Positions 12,125-23,712 are shown, counted from the first letter of the stretch. The stretch: DNA of 64,000 nucleotides from Diadema setosum (GCA_033980235.1 CM067077.1:9772102-9836101), one strand, 5' to 3'. Notes: a model not told the origin generated them from the letters alone. A program made the numbers and translations.

Positions 12125-12620
12125 GTGAGTGTTTGTAAAGCACTTAATCTAATCGAGAAACCCAACCAGATATTGCTGACTCAATCTTGTTGGAATAACC
12201 ATTAGTAATCCAGAATAAATGATGCTATTGCTGTCATATAATAACAAATAAAAAGAATGACATCAACTATACACAAGCATAGAATGTAGCATCCTGGCTA
12301 ATATGTACCATTATTTTTTTTTTGCAGTTGTCAGTGCTGGGTCCAAGAATTCTGTAAAGTGTGTGTCGGGGGGGGGGGGGGGGACCACACGCACGTCCTC
12401 CAGTTTTCTCTGTTGATATTTTGTTAAAAAAAACAAAAACAATAAGGGCATCTTACACCCCATATGTCCTCGCATGGATCCACCATGAGTTGTAAGCTGG
12501 ATGACATCTTGTCCTTTCAAAGAAATGATAATTTCAGTCTTTTGATAAATATGATAAAACAAATGTAATATTTATGCACCATACGTATCTTGTTTTCCTT
12601 TTTGTTTTCTTCATTTCCAG

Positions 12621-12885
12621 TTGGCATCACCAAGGACATGGACTGCATTCAAGAGATACCAATACACACTTTGTACCAGAATTAAACAATGAACCACCAT
12701 CAGATCCATCCCAGCAAAATGTCAGCTCTGACCAACTTCTCACTAATTATTGCTTGCCTATGGTGCCTACAGTTGTTTGTGCATGCAAAAGCAATTTAGT
12801 CTATGTATTCAAATTTTTGATAATTTATCACTCCGCACTATCTCCCCACCACAATTCGCCATGTTATGATTTGTCTATTCTATAG
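12621..12885 (+). pseudogene. Repeated exon B3 without splice donor
   Basis: Good acceptor TCATTTCCAG, but the donor position reads ACTAATTATT instead of GTGAGT, so the exon runs on. A different frame (HHQGHGLHSRDTN...) stays open to a stop at 12,885, which would make a terminal exon. The ancestral frame instead stops at AAT TAA. It marks the 3' edge of the triplication. Confidence 0.3.
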
Positions 12886-14688
12886 CTATTAAATATTCTA
12901 CGATATCATAATAGGTTTTGATATTTCTTTAACAATAATTGTCATATTTTTTCGTGTGAAAGATGTACACGTAACAGCTTTATTCCTCCTTCCAAATGTG
13001 ATTTGATTTCTGTAGGACCGTTGCGTAGATATTACCGTTATATCGAAATGAAAGTACAATCACAAACATGCACATAATAACAACTCAAATCATACAATGT
13101 ACTTTTTTTTTTTAGCCCTAAGACCCGAGTTATTAGAGATTCACTAATATTAGGAGGAAGTTGGCCTCCTGCTTTAAGCCATTTCCATCTGATGAATGTT
13201 TCAGAATGTTTTTCAATATAAACTGTATTGTGGACAATTTTCTCATGTTAAAGTCGGTTTAACAATTGATTTAGATCAATATCTATTTAACTAAAGACAT
13301 TTTGATTTGTACATTTAAAAATGTTCGAGGAAATGTAACCATTGTATTAAAGGACATGTTCATTATCAATGAATTTAAATCAATATCTATTTTACCACAG
13401 ACATCTTGATCATTCTGTAAATTCAAAAATTTTTAATGAAATTTTACTATTGTATTTAAGGACATGTTCATTCCTTTTCTTTTTGGATGTGAGATATGGA
13501 TTGATTTTGAAATGAATATTGCTGCATTTTAATGCAGCCTTGTCTCAAAACTCACTTTCTTTGTTTTGTTTTGTTTTTCTCTTCTATGTACTGTGATCTC
13601 ATATCGTGAGGAAATCATAATATTATGCACACTAAAATGTCAGCATATATAATTGGAAGTGAAATGATAATTCATAGTACTACTTGAATATCATTTAAGT
13701 CTGTAGGACAATACACCTTTTATTATTTGTGTGAACAAGTACAATCCATGTTTGTGTGTGTGGATGTTTCTGCGTAGAAAATTAATTTGCATCTGTTTCA
13801 GAGTCCTGAACGTATATACATGTATAATTATATAAAAAAAAACAATAATGTGAGACAGACGTGTGGCTAAGTAAATTTTTTGCATGTTATTTCTGATGAG
13901 CAAGCTGATAATTGAGTTTTACCCAACTGAATGATCATGAATTATGTCTGCCATGCATGTAAGCTATACAAAAAAAAAAAAAAAAATCTTTATTCATGGG
14001 TTAAAATGTACAGTATTCATCATGGCAGCTTAGAAAGAATAAAAGTTAGGTCATTGCAGTCATGATTGCGGCATGAATTATCACAAAGAATAGCAAGGCT
14101 TGGATGTGTGATTTTGGTTTTTGTTTACAGTATTGGAGAGTAGGAGAGAGGGTTAAAGCGTTGCAAGGGAAAGAGAAGAGGTGGAGGAGAGCAGTGAGAA
14201 GATGAAATGAGAGGAAAAAGAAGAGGCAGGCTGCAATGAAAAAGCAATAATTTCATAGGCCCCACCTCTTTCACAATACATGTGTAACCACTTTTTGCGT
14301 GATACAAATTAGATACAAACTGATCAAAGATAATGTGTCCTAAACATGGAGTGGGTTTTTTGATTGTTTGTTTGTCTGTCTGTTTGTTTGTTTGTTTTTT
14401 ACATCAAAGGAACTCTCGTCTGATGCCTGAAGCGTAATTCATGTCAAAGCAAAAAACAAAAACAAAACAAAACAAACAAACAAAAAATCTGCAGAGGAAT
14501 CTCCCCCTCCCCTACCAGTGTTTCATCATGCATGCCAAAACTAGACCTTGGACATATTTGTACTACATCTTATGAAATTATGACACAGAATAGTTGCATT
14601 CACACAAAAATATGCACGAAATCACTCGTTTTACAGATAAATACCACGTAACCATGCATATCGCATAGACGCGCGTGTTATAAGAATA
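12886..14688. other. Element E 3' interior, no gene seen
   Basis: Contains a local direct repeat with ATTTAAATCAATATCTATTT (about 13,265-13,345 and 13,370-13,450), a GTTT-rich tract near 14,370 and an AAACAAAC-rich tract near 14,460. No supported ORF. Confidence 0.4.
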
Positions 14689-14811
14689 GGATACGTCGGT
14701 TCGGAGATCGCACTTTCGGTACGCGCGTTCAGCAAACTGACGTATCACCCCGATACGTCAGTTCGGATGACCGCGCGTACTGAGAGTGCGATCTCCGAAC
14801 CGTCGTATACC
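14689..14811. repeat. 123-bp palindrome, right side of element E
   Basis: About 57-60 bp per arm, nearly perfect. The left arm carries CGGTTCGGAGATCGCACT and the right arm its complement with few differences. The centre has ACTGACGTATC facing GATACGTCAGT. The core resembles the palindrome at 6,520-6,643 and also the ORF1 sequence at the insertion point (CCGAACCGTCGTA facing its complement). Confidence 0.8.
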
Positions 14812-15043
14812 TGTTTTTCGACTCTTCCTGTGCGGAGGCCTTTCTTTTTGTGAACGTAGCATTAGTTTTATTCATACATGATTTTAAATACATATATTAT
14901 ACGAATCGTCTGGAATTTGCCTTTCTTTTCATATAAAAAGATCGGGAATAAAAGCAAGAAATTTCTTTACACTAGACTTCAAAGGACCACCAAACTTCAA
15001 ACGCGTTTTTCTCGAAAACGTGTTTTCGCACGCCGCTGACAGA

Positions 15044-16072
15044 TACGACGGTTCGGATGGTCGCCGACGAAATGCTGACCGTTCTACGTCTACCTACATG
15101 GCGGGTATTGCGGAGCTAAAAGACATGTTCACCGGACTTTCAACTCAGGTAACAACCAAGCTTGATTACGTTATTACAGAACTGAACACCATCAAGAAAG
15201 AGCTAGCCGCAACTAAGAAAACTGTAACAGATTTGGAGACCAGTGTAACGTTCGCAACTGATAAGATAGCGGAGGTTGAAAACAAGGCCATTCCTGAAAT
15301 CTACGAGAAAATTAAGAAAGAAAAGGAGGAACTGGACACCAAATTAACTCTCCTGGAGATTCATGAAAGAAAACAAAACCTTCTTGTATATGGAGTACCC
15401 GAAAATAGGAATGAAAACATTTTCGCTGTAGTTCAGGATCTGCTCTGTCATTTTCTGAATTTTTCACATGAGGAGGCATCAAAAATTCAGATAGCAAACG
15501 CTCACAGGCTACCGGCGTCATTCAAACGACGAGGACCACAGTCGGCTGGTGCACGCGAAAACGTGCCCGATCCAATCATCATTCGTTTCGTCAAAATGAC
15601 CGACCGTGACCGCCTCCTCAATGCCTTTGAAAGCCGTCCCCGACAAGCCAACATAACTCATAGTGAAGGCCGTATACCAGCTGAACTGTCAATCCCTAAA
15701 CCCACGACTTCCACCGCACCCAGTGCTAATACCGGCGCTCAATCCAACGAGGCCATGGACTCCACCGGCGAATCGACGACCCTAGGTGCCCAAAACGATG
15801 TTCCTGGAGCCTCTCGGCCATCCTGGCGGACCGTTGTCATGACCAACCTCGCGGTACGCAACTTCGCCCGAGTCACCATTCGGACGGATCTTCCGCCGGC
15901 TCTCAAGAGGGAGAGAGGTCATCTGGCATCCATTGCTTATAAACTACGCCGGGATCAAAAAGTTGCTACAAGACTTCGATTAGTCGGGGCAAAGATGACA
16001 CTCCAAACCAGAGAATTCAGCAGAGATGGAAATCAGCGCGCGCCATGGACCACCTGGACAGATTCAGAATAG
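15044..16072 (+). CDS. LINE A ORF1 protein, main part (L1-like ORF1p)
   Basis: Open for 343 codons after the interruption. It begins with an Arg-rich stretch, then a heptad-rich coiled coil (from MAGIAELKDMFTGLSTQVTT to about KLTLLEIHERKQ). An RRM-like region starts at NLLVYGVPENRNENIF and passes IQIANAHRLP to IIIRFVKMTDRDRLLNAF. After a Ser/Thr/Pro-rich linker there is a basic C-terminal domain (RVTIRTDLPPALKRERGH ... KLRRDQKVATRLRLVGAKM). This order is that of L1-type ORF1 RNA chaperones, which coat LINE RNA as trimers. The long linker between RRM and C-terminal domain is unusual. The true N-terminus lies at 6,172, before an 8.6-kb insert, so the visible ATG at 15,020 is accidental. It is followed by the tandem array and then ORF2. 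Confidence 0.8.
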   Translation, partial: YDGSDGRRRNADRSTSTYMAGIAELKDMFTGLSTQVTTKLDYVITELNTIKKELAATKKTVTDLETSVTFATDKIAEVENKAIPEIYEKIKKEKEELDTKLTLLEIHERKQNLLVYGVPENRNENIFAVVQDLLCHFLNFSHEEASKIQIANAHRLPASFKRRGPQSAGARENVPDPIIIRFVKMTDRDRLLNAFESRPRQANITHSEGRIPAELSIPKPTTSTAPSANTGAQSNEAMDSTGESTTLGAQNDVPGASRPSWRTVVMTNLAVRNFARVTIRTDLPPALKRERGHLASIAYKLRRDQKVATRLRLVGAKMTLQTREFSRDGNQRAPWTTWTDSE

Positions 16073-16139
16073 GAAACTCATTCATCAATACTTGACGAGC
16101 TTTAGGCAAGTTAATAAGTATTCCTTAGAATTCAGTAAG

Positions 16140-19100
16140 GTAACAGAAATGGTATACGTTTTCAATTATGCATGTTATTCTCATACATACAAGTATATAC
16201 CTCCACCTCAGTACGAAATTTCATAAGATGGCGATAGTAGATTGGACATTATTTGTCCTTATTATAAGAGATAACCGGTGTTTAAATTTTGTAATATGAT
16301 GTTTAATAATAGGACAGTAGGATGCTTTAAAACATTCATCAGTATCATGTTACGATGTAACTTGTGTGTGGATGTGTTGGTGTAGAGTTTGCCCGTTTTC
16401 ATGGGCAAATTCAGCCTTAATTCATACCTAGCATAAAGCAGTTGCCTGAGAGTTTGCCTATGAAAATCACACAAAGAAGCTGCAAACAAAATTTGCCCAC
16501 AGAAAATAAATAGGTAACTTCTTTTTTTTTCTTTCTCCTGTTAGAATTATCATTTTCAAGAGTGAGCTTAGACTCGAGTTCAAACTACGCTCACTTGCTG
16601 TACAGTAGCTCGAGCTTAGACTCGAGTTCAAACTAGGCTCACTTGCTATACAGCTCATCTGATTGATATACCCGTGGTTTTTTTTTTCTTTCATTCAAAC
16701 TGACCGAGCCGCAAGATATTTTCCCGTACTCAATTGAGTCTCTTATATTTCTTTTTTTTTCTTTCTTCATCCCTTCACCTGTATGTGAAACATAATGGTG
16801 TTATACTGTGTAAATTCCTCGTGAAGTCAGTCAACCTTTCTCCATGGATTGAATCACCCATGACCGTGTTTGCACTGTGTACTCAAATCTGTTTATAATG
16901 CTACATTGTGACACCCAAGTGTCATATACACATGTGGTGACTGGGTACGTCACACATACCAGTGGAAGGCTTCATCAACTCAGTACGAAATTTTCATGGA
17001 TGCTAATGGTAGATTGGATATCGTTTCGACTGATTACAAGAGATAACCGGTAATTTAAAAAAAAAAATATTTCATATAATGTTATTAATAGGATAGTAGG
17101 ATATTTTAAAACATTCAATCAGTACCACGTTGTAACCGAGTGTGTGTTGGCGAATGGTTTGCCCACTTCTCATGGGCATAAACCCGGCGCTAATACATAC
17201 ATTAACGTAAAGCATTTATCAATATTATGATAATGGGCTTGCTCATGAAGACGGGCAAAGCAGCTGCACACAGAGTTTGCCCATGGAAATAAGTATATAA
17301 CTTTTTTCTTTCCCCTTCCTGCTAGAACATTATTTACAAAGGTGTGCTCAGACTAGACTTCAAAACTACGCTCAGTTGCTAAGAAGAAGCTCATTGGATT
17401 AATATACATGTGTTGTTGTTCTGTCAAATTGAACGAGCCACTCTCAATATTGCAAGTTATGAAGTCCCAATTTTGTTTTCTTTTCATTGATTAACTCACG
17501 TCGAGATTAATTTTCTTTCCAGATGTGTATTTACAAGAGATAACCGGTATTCAAAATTTGCAACATGATCCTATTATTAGGATAAACAAAGTAGGATATT
17601 TTAAAACATTCAATCAGGATCATGTTACACTGTAACTGGTGTGTGTTTTGGCACAAATTTTTGCCTACTTTCCATGATCAAAGTCAGCGCTTAAACATTC
17701 ACAACAAAAAGTAGTTACCTGCATATGATAAAGAAATTGCCCGTGAAAACGGGCAAAGCAGCTGCACACAGAATTTGCCCACAGAAAACAAGTATGTAAC
17801 TCCTTTTTTCTTTTCCTGTTTGGATATCATTTTCAGGTGTGTGCTTAGACTCGAGTTCAAACTAAGCTCTGACCGAGCCGCTCTCAATATCGCAAGTTAT
17901 TTCCCCATACTCAATGAAGTTCTTTTCTTTTTTTCATTCCTTCACCTGTAAGTCAAACATTACGGTGTTATACTGTGTAAATTCCTCGTGATGTCAGTCA
18001 GCCTTTCTCCATGGATTGAATTACCCTGACCGTGTTTGCACTGTGTACACAAAGCTATTTATGCTACATTGTGACACCCAAGTGTAATATACACATGTGG
18101 TGACTGGGTACGTCACACATACCAGTGGAAGGCTTCATCAACTCAGTACGAAATTTCATGGATGCTAATGGTAGATTGGTTATCGTTTCGACTGATTAGT
18201 AGAGATAACCGGTATTTTAAAAAATATTCAATATAATGTTATTAATAGGACAGTAGGATATTTTAAAACATTTAATCAGAACTATGTTGTATTAACATTA
18301 TGATAATGGGCTTGCCCATGTAAACGGGCAAAGTAGCTGCACACAGAGTTTGCCCACGGGAAATAAGTATATAACTCTTTTCTTTCTCTTTCCTGCTAGA
18401 ATATCATTTACAAACATGTGCATAGATTAGACTTCAAACCACGCTCATTTGCTATTAAAGATGAAGCTCATTTGATTGATACACATGTGTTGTTGTTCTG
18501 TCAAACTGAACGAGCCTCTCTCAATATGGCAAGTTATGAAGTCTCTAGTTTGTTTGTTTGTTTGTTTTTTTCTTCTTTTCATTTGATTAACTCACGTCGA
18601 GATTAATTTTCTTTCCAGATGTGTACTTATAAGAGATAACCGGTATTCAAAATTTGTAACATGATCCCATCATCAGGATAGTAGGATATTTTAAAACATT
18701 CAATCAGTATCACGTTACGTTGTAACTGGTGTGTGTTTTGGCACAGATTTTTGCCTACTGTTCATGAGCAAAGTCAGCGCTTAAACATTCACAACAAAAA
18801 GCAATTACCTGCATAAAATAAAGAGTATGCCCATGAAAACGGGCAAAGCAGCTGCACACAGAGTTTGCCCACGGAAAACAAGTATGTAACTCCTTTTTTC
18901 TTTTCCTGTTTGGATATCATTTTCAGGTGTGTGCTTAGACTCGAGTTCAAACTACGCTCTGACCGAGCCGCTCTAAATATCGCAAGTTATTTCCCCATAC
19001 TCAATTAAGTCCTTTTCTTTTTCTCATACCTTCACCTGTATGTGAAACATTATGGTGTTATACTGTGTAAATTCCTCGTGATGTCAGTCAACCTTTCTCC

Positions 19101-21600
19101 ATGGATTGAATTGCTCATGACTGTGTTTGCACTGTGTACACAAAACTCTTTATGCTACATTGTGACACCGAAGGTAGTGTAATACACATGTGGTGACTGT
19201 GTACGTCACACATACTGTGGAACGCTTCATCACCTCAGTACGTAATTTCATGGATGTTAATGGTAGATTGGTTATTGTTTCTACTGATTACAAGAGATAA
19301 CAGGTACTTGAAAAAAAAAGGAATTGTAACATGATGCTATTATGCTATTATGCTAAGATAAAGCTCATTTTGATTAATATTTCTGTGTTGCTGTTCATTC
19401 AAACCGAACGAGCCACTCTCAATATTGCAAAGTTACGAAGAATATATATTTTTTCCTTTTCATTTGATTTTCTCACGTTGAGACTAGTTTCTTCTCAGAC
19501 GTGCTATGAATGTACGACCGCTCTGTATTAAGGTTGACTTATCAATGATTTATTATGATAGTCTGCCAAAGATCTGGAAGCCCATATTTCCCCGTACCCA
19601 ATTGTTGTTGTTTTTTTTTCTCATTCTTTCATTTTATTTTAAACATAAAATGGTTGAACAGAGATTTTCACTTTTGAAATTGACCCATGGACCAAAATGC
19701 TCAATGCTGTGTTATACTGTGTAAATTCCCTACGATTAACAGTCTGTAAATTGTCTGTGAATTCATCGTGATATCAGTCTGTAATTTCTCCATGGATTGA
19801 ATTGTGCACTAAGCTGACGTTTATGCTACTTGTGACACCCAGGTGTAATAGGCATGATGACTGTGTATGTCATACATACCAATACATACCCTCACCTCAG
19901 TACCAAATTTTATGGATGCTGATAGTAGATTGGACATTGGACATTGTTTCTCCTTTAATACAAGAAAATAACCGGTATTTAAAATTTGTAATATGATGTT
20001 ATTGATAGGAAAGTAGGATTTCTAAAACATTCAATCAGTATTATGTTACGTTGTAACTTGTATGTGTGTTGGCGCAGATCTTGCCTACTCTTCATGGGCA
20101 AAGACAGCGCTATTACATTCACAACACAAAGCAGCTGTCAGCATATGATAAAGAGTTTGTCTACGAAAACGGGCAGGGCAGCTGCACACAGAGTTTGTCC
20201 ACGGAAAATAAGACTTAGTAGGTAATTCTTTTCTCCCATTCTCCCTGTTAGAATATCATTTTCAGGTGTGTGCTTAGACTCGAGCTCAAACCACGCTCAC
20301 TTGCTAAGATGAACATCATTTGATTAATACACTTGCGTTGTTGTTCTTCACTCAACTGAACGAACCACCCTTTATACCACAACTTATGAAGCCCTTTAAT
20401 GTTTTTATTTTTTCTTATTCCTTCATCTGTATGTGAAATAGTATGATGGTAGAGAGTTGAGTAATGAATTTAAACACAAACTATAAATAATATAAAAGTG
20501 TTTAATTGACTTATCGTCTGTTGGGAGTAGGTGGGGCGTTGGGCTGTCTTGAACACTATGAGTTTTATGACAGCTTAGCGCCCTTGTCGTTCTCAACGGG
20601 CGATATTAAAGGGTCATTGTTTTACTCATTTGTATAGTATTTACTTATGCAGGAATAATGTACATTCTTTATGATTTACAGTCTGTAACTTCCCTTTGGA
20701 TTGAAAAACACATGCCTTAATGTCTGTGTTATATTGGGTCAATTGTTTATAATGCCAGTCTGAAATTTCTTCTTGGATTGTATCACCCATGACCGCGTTT
20801 TACTGTACACAAAGCTGTTTACGCTACTATAGTGACACCAAAGTGTAATTCACAGGTGATGACTGTAAATGTCATACATACCAGTGCATTTCTTTAACTC
20901 AGTATGAAATTTCACAGACGCTCATGGTATTTGGACATTGTCTGTCCTTATCACTAGAAGCAAGCGGGAGTCAAAATTTCGTAACATGACGTTTTTATAA
21001 CAGGATAGTAGGATGATTTAAAACATACGTGTTTATACGGTGTACACAGAGCTGCATATTATGGTACTTGTGACACCTAGGTGTAATGCATAGGTAATGT
21101 TTGTGTTCTATTGTTTCATTAATGCAGTCCGAAGCGTGACGCCTCCCTGTCACGTGGTTGTTTGTTGGCGCCTTTATTGAGGTACTGCTTGGCGGCCTCC
21201 TGCCTCATCGGCGGGGCGTGGCAGAGGGCGCCATGCTGGTGGTTACTGACCTACGTTTCCCTATACAATTAACTCACTTTTTCTCATTCCTTCATCTGCG
21301 CGTTTATACTGGTACACAAAGCTGAATATGCTATATTTGTGACACCTAAGTGTAATACACAGGTGATGATTGCGTTCTATTGTTTCATTGTATATTGCAG
21401 TCCGAAGCATGGCGCCTCCCCGCCACGTGGTTGTTTGTTGGCGCCTTTATTGAGGTACCGCTTGGCGATCCCTTGCCTCATCGGCGGGGCGTGGCAGGGG
21501 GCGCCATGCTGGTGGTTATTGACCGTTCGCGCTGTGACCATATGATGGCGGGCATTCACCCATTCGCATTTAACCAGTGTTGTATATATGTCATCCCATG
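16140..21600. repeat. 5.4-kb degenerate tandem array between LINE A ORF1 and ORF2
   Basis: The block AGATAACCGGT recurs near 16,268, 17,041, 17,546, 18,204, 18,636, 19,290 (variant) and 19,966. Spacings alternate near 430-500 and 650-770 bp, giving a composite repeat of about 1.1 kb. Each unit contains CAGTAGGATATTTTAAAACA, an inverted pair TTTGCCC / GGGCAAA around CAGCTGCACACAGAG, a CTTAGACTCGAGTTCAAAC block and a TGTGACACCCAAGTGTAAT block. The last block also forms the start of the two GC-rich repeats at the right end. No coding frame is conserved. It could be an expanded inter-ORF region of the LINE or an inserted satellite. Confidence 0.75.
21025..21560. repeat. Two 270-bp direct repeats with GC-rich core upstream of ORF2
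   Basis: Two tandem copies (about 21,025-21,298 and 21,299-21,560). Their shared core contains TCCGAAGC, GGTTGTTTGTTGGCGCC, CTCATCGGCGGGGCGTGGCA and GCGCCATGCTGGTGGTTA. The GC-rich core contrasts with the AT-rich surroundings and ends about 415 bp before the ORF2 start. It may act as promoter-like monomers for LINE transcription, but this is inference; no core promoter was identified. Confidence 0.6.
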
Positions 21601-21975
21601 TACATAAATTTGTGAATGTTAATCATTCAATTCAAGATGTCTGCATCTGGTATAGGAGAGGTGTTTTATTTTTTTTCCTTTTTTTTTTCTATCACTCTCT
21701 GAAAATGGTTAATGTAATACTCATTTATGTCAAGGGACATTTTACCTAGTTTATTTTTTTTCTTTTTCCTTCTGTAACCTGATTTCTTAACTGGTGTATT
21801 GTAATTCCTATTATATAGTAGAGCAAGGCTGAAGACGCTCTTAGATAATTGTTAATACGTTATTCTGTAATATATGTGGTACCTCGTGTATGGGATTAAT
21901 GTTACATTGACTCTGTTTCCAACTAAGATGTAGCATTTTCTTTCTTTTTAGTCTCGTACAACACAGACATTCAAG

Positions 21976-23712
21976 ATGTCAAAATCCCCTGTGCTGCACT
22001 CGACAGGTGCCCTCGTGGATACAAGCAATGGCAATTACGCTCACCCTGTACTACTCAATCCAATAGACACTGCATTCAATTCAATTACTGATGATGATTT
22101 TTTCGATACGGTAGGACCTTCTTTGGCAGAAAGAGAAGTAAATATTGATCAAAATAATATGTTTTTCGATAATTGTGTTTCAGATAGTTTTAATACATCG
22201 TCGAAAGAATTTCATTATGACTTTGATATAGAAAACCAATTACAAAGCCCATCTTCGGAATATCTTACTCTCAACCAATTTAATAATGTTGTCAAGGAAT
22301 ATGATGACACCATTTTTTCACTCATACATCTTAATATTAGGAGTATTAATAAACATTTTGAAGAACTGAGGTTACTTTTAGATGATCCCATCAGGAAAAA
22401 ATTTTCGATAATAGGTTTAACCGAAACCTGGCTTTCCAATGATTTAAGTTTTCCTTTCGCCCTCGACGGATATGATTTTGTAGTTAATAACAGGCAAATT
22501 AGGGCGGGTGGGGGCGTTGCTTTATATGTTTCCCAAAAGTATGATTATATAGTTCGTGATGAGCTCAACTGTATGACTGAAGTTATTGAATCTCTTTTCA
22601 TTGAAATTACAGTCCCTGGCAGTAGAAATATAATCATAGGTGTAATGTATAGACCACCCAGTGCGAATATGAAATCATTTTTGGAATATTTTGCGAATTT
22701 AATGAAGGATCCAGTTTTTATTCATAAAAAATGTTTCATAATGGGAGATTTTAATATAGATTTATTGAAACAAAATACAATCTCACAAGATTTTATGGAA
22801 ATATTTCTATCTGCTTCTTTCTTACCTTTGATATCTAAGCCCACGCGTATAGTTAATGAATCCGCCTCCCTTATTGATAATATTTTTTCTAATATTCTGC
22901 CTTCTCCTGATTCTCTTATATTACTTTCAGATATTACAGATCACTTCCCCATTTCGACTAGTTTCTTTTTAAATGATATTATTGATAATAAATCTAGTTC
23001 TTTATTTAGACGAAGAATTACACATGAAAACGTAGCCAGTCTGGGTGCTAGTTTAGATAGGACAGACTGGTCGTCTATTTTTGACTCAAATGATGTGAAT
23101 ATGTCATTTGAATATTTTATGCATATTTTTACTCAACTCTTGGACATTCATATTCCAAAACGAAGAGAAAAGTCATCCAACTATAAAAAGGTACCCAGGT
23201 TACCTTGGATTTCTAAGTCACTTTTGCGTTCAATAAATAGAAAGAACAATCTATATTATAAATTTAAAATGAAACCTACTGAGCAATCAAAACTGAAATA
23301 TACTAGTTATAAAAATACTTTGACGAAAATTATACGTATTGAAAAGAAAAAATATTATACTAAGCAGTTACAATTTTATAAGCATGATATGCAAAATACA
23401 TGGAAAGTTTTAAAGCAAGCAATGAATATATCAAATAACAAGTCGAATATTATCAAAATTAGATCTGATGATAAGATTCATGAAGATCCTCATTATATTT
23501 GTAATATTCTAAATAATCATTTTTCTTCTATTGGGGAAAATCTTGCAAGCAAAATTCCATCTTCAAATAAACATTTTTCTGAATTTTTAGGTCCACCAAA
23601 TTTAAACTCAATGTTTTTTAGCCCAACATATAGTCAGGAGATAATCAATATTGTTTCTGATTTTCGTTCCAAAAAAGTGCTGGACACGATGACATCAGTA
23701 ATTTTCTGCTGA
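21976..23712 (+). CDS. LINE A ORF2, N-terminal part: AP-like endonuclease
   Basis: First part of a CR1-like ORF2 protein, 578 codons to a stop caused by a frameshift. After about 115 residues of acidic/Ser-rich leader, the exonuclease-endonuclease-phosphatase domain begins at SLIHLNIRSINKHFEEL. It continues through IIGLTETWLSND (catalytic Glu), GGGVALYVSQ, GVMYRPPSAN, IMGDFNIDLL (Asp/Asn) and SDITDHFPIS (Asp-His). All key residues are present, so target nicking could be functional. The last true residues are SDFRSKK. The frame is lost in a run of A at 23,671-23,676 and reading ends at 23,712, while the next frame continues. The ATG lies just after a pyrimidine-rich tract ending in TAG. Confidence 0.9.
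   Translation: MSKSPVLHSTGALVDTSNGNYAHPVLLNPIDTAFNSITDDDFFDTVGPSLAEREVNIDQNNMFFDNCVSDSFNTSSKEFHYDFDIENQLQSPSSEYLTLNQFNNVVKEYDDTIFSLIHLNIRSINKHFEELRLLLDDPIRKKFSIIGLTETWLSNDLSFPFALDGYDFVVNNRQIRAGGGVALYVSQKYDYIVRDELNCMTEVIESLFIEITVPGSRNIIIGVMYRPPSANMKSFLEYFANLMKDPVFIHKKCFIMGDFNIDLLKQNTISQDFMEIFLSASFLPLISKPTRIVNESASLIDNIFSNILPSPDSLILLSDITDHFPISTSFFLNDIIDNKSSSLFRRRITHENVASLGASLDRTDWSSIFDSNDVNMSFEYFMHIFTQLLDIHIPKRREKSSNYKKVPRLPWISKSLLRSINRKNNLYYKFKMKPTEQSKLKYTSYKNTLTKIIRIEKKKYYTKQLQFYKHDMQNTWKVLKQAMNISNNKSNIIKIRSDDKIHEDPHYICNILNNHFSSIGENLASKIPSSNKHFSEFLGPPNLNSMFFSPTYSQEIINIVSDFRSKKVLDTMTSVIFC

Larger units (their letters stand above)
8850..12745 (+). repeat. Threefold 1.45-kb tandem duplication with exon pairs
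   Basis: Three head-to-tail units; the marker AGGATGCATGTACCG (last copy TGTGCCG) recurs near 8,876, 10,327 and 11,765. The period is about 1,450 and 1,438 bp. Each unit has two exon-like blocks beginning TTGGCATC after a polypyrimidine-AG acceptor: A (9,111-9,231; 10,566-10,683; 12,009-12,124) and B (9,698-9,822; 11,180-11,271; 12,621 onward). All except the last end at a GTGAGT donor. The A and B blocks are themselves homologous, so an older duplication preceded the triplication. Each block is followed by a short inserted repeat with a poly-G run and the motif GGGTGGGTCCAGGAATTCTG (near 9,445, 10,040, 10,890, 11,480 and 12,340). Confidence 0.8.
6399..15043. mobile_element. 8.6-kb insert (element E) splitting LINE A ORF1
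   Basis: Defined by the interrupted ORF1. The left flank ends ...CCGTCGTA and the right flank resumes TACGACGGT, so a TA was duplicated. The insert starts TATGTCA and ends TGACAGA, giving a very short imperfect terminal inverted repeat. Each end carries a large GC-rich palindrome (6,520-6,643 and 14,689-14,811). The interior holds exon-like sequences with good splice signals and a threefold 1.45-kb tandem duplication. A TA duplication is compatible with several superfamilies (for example Tc1/mariner). No catalytic domain was recognised, so the class is unknown. It may be one element carrying a gene, or several nested insertions. Confidence 0.6.

Noticed and set aside
15020..15043. ATG at 15,020 as start of the ORF1 protein
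   Set aside because: It lies in the insert just before the TA junction; the frame upstream of the insert (from 6,172) supplies the real N-terminus.
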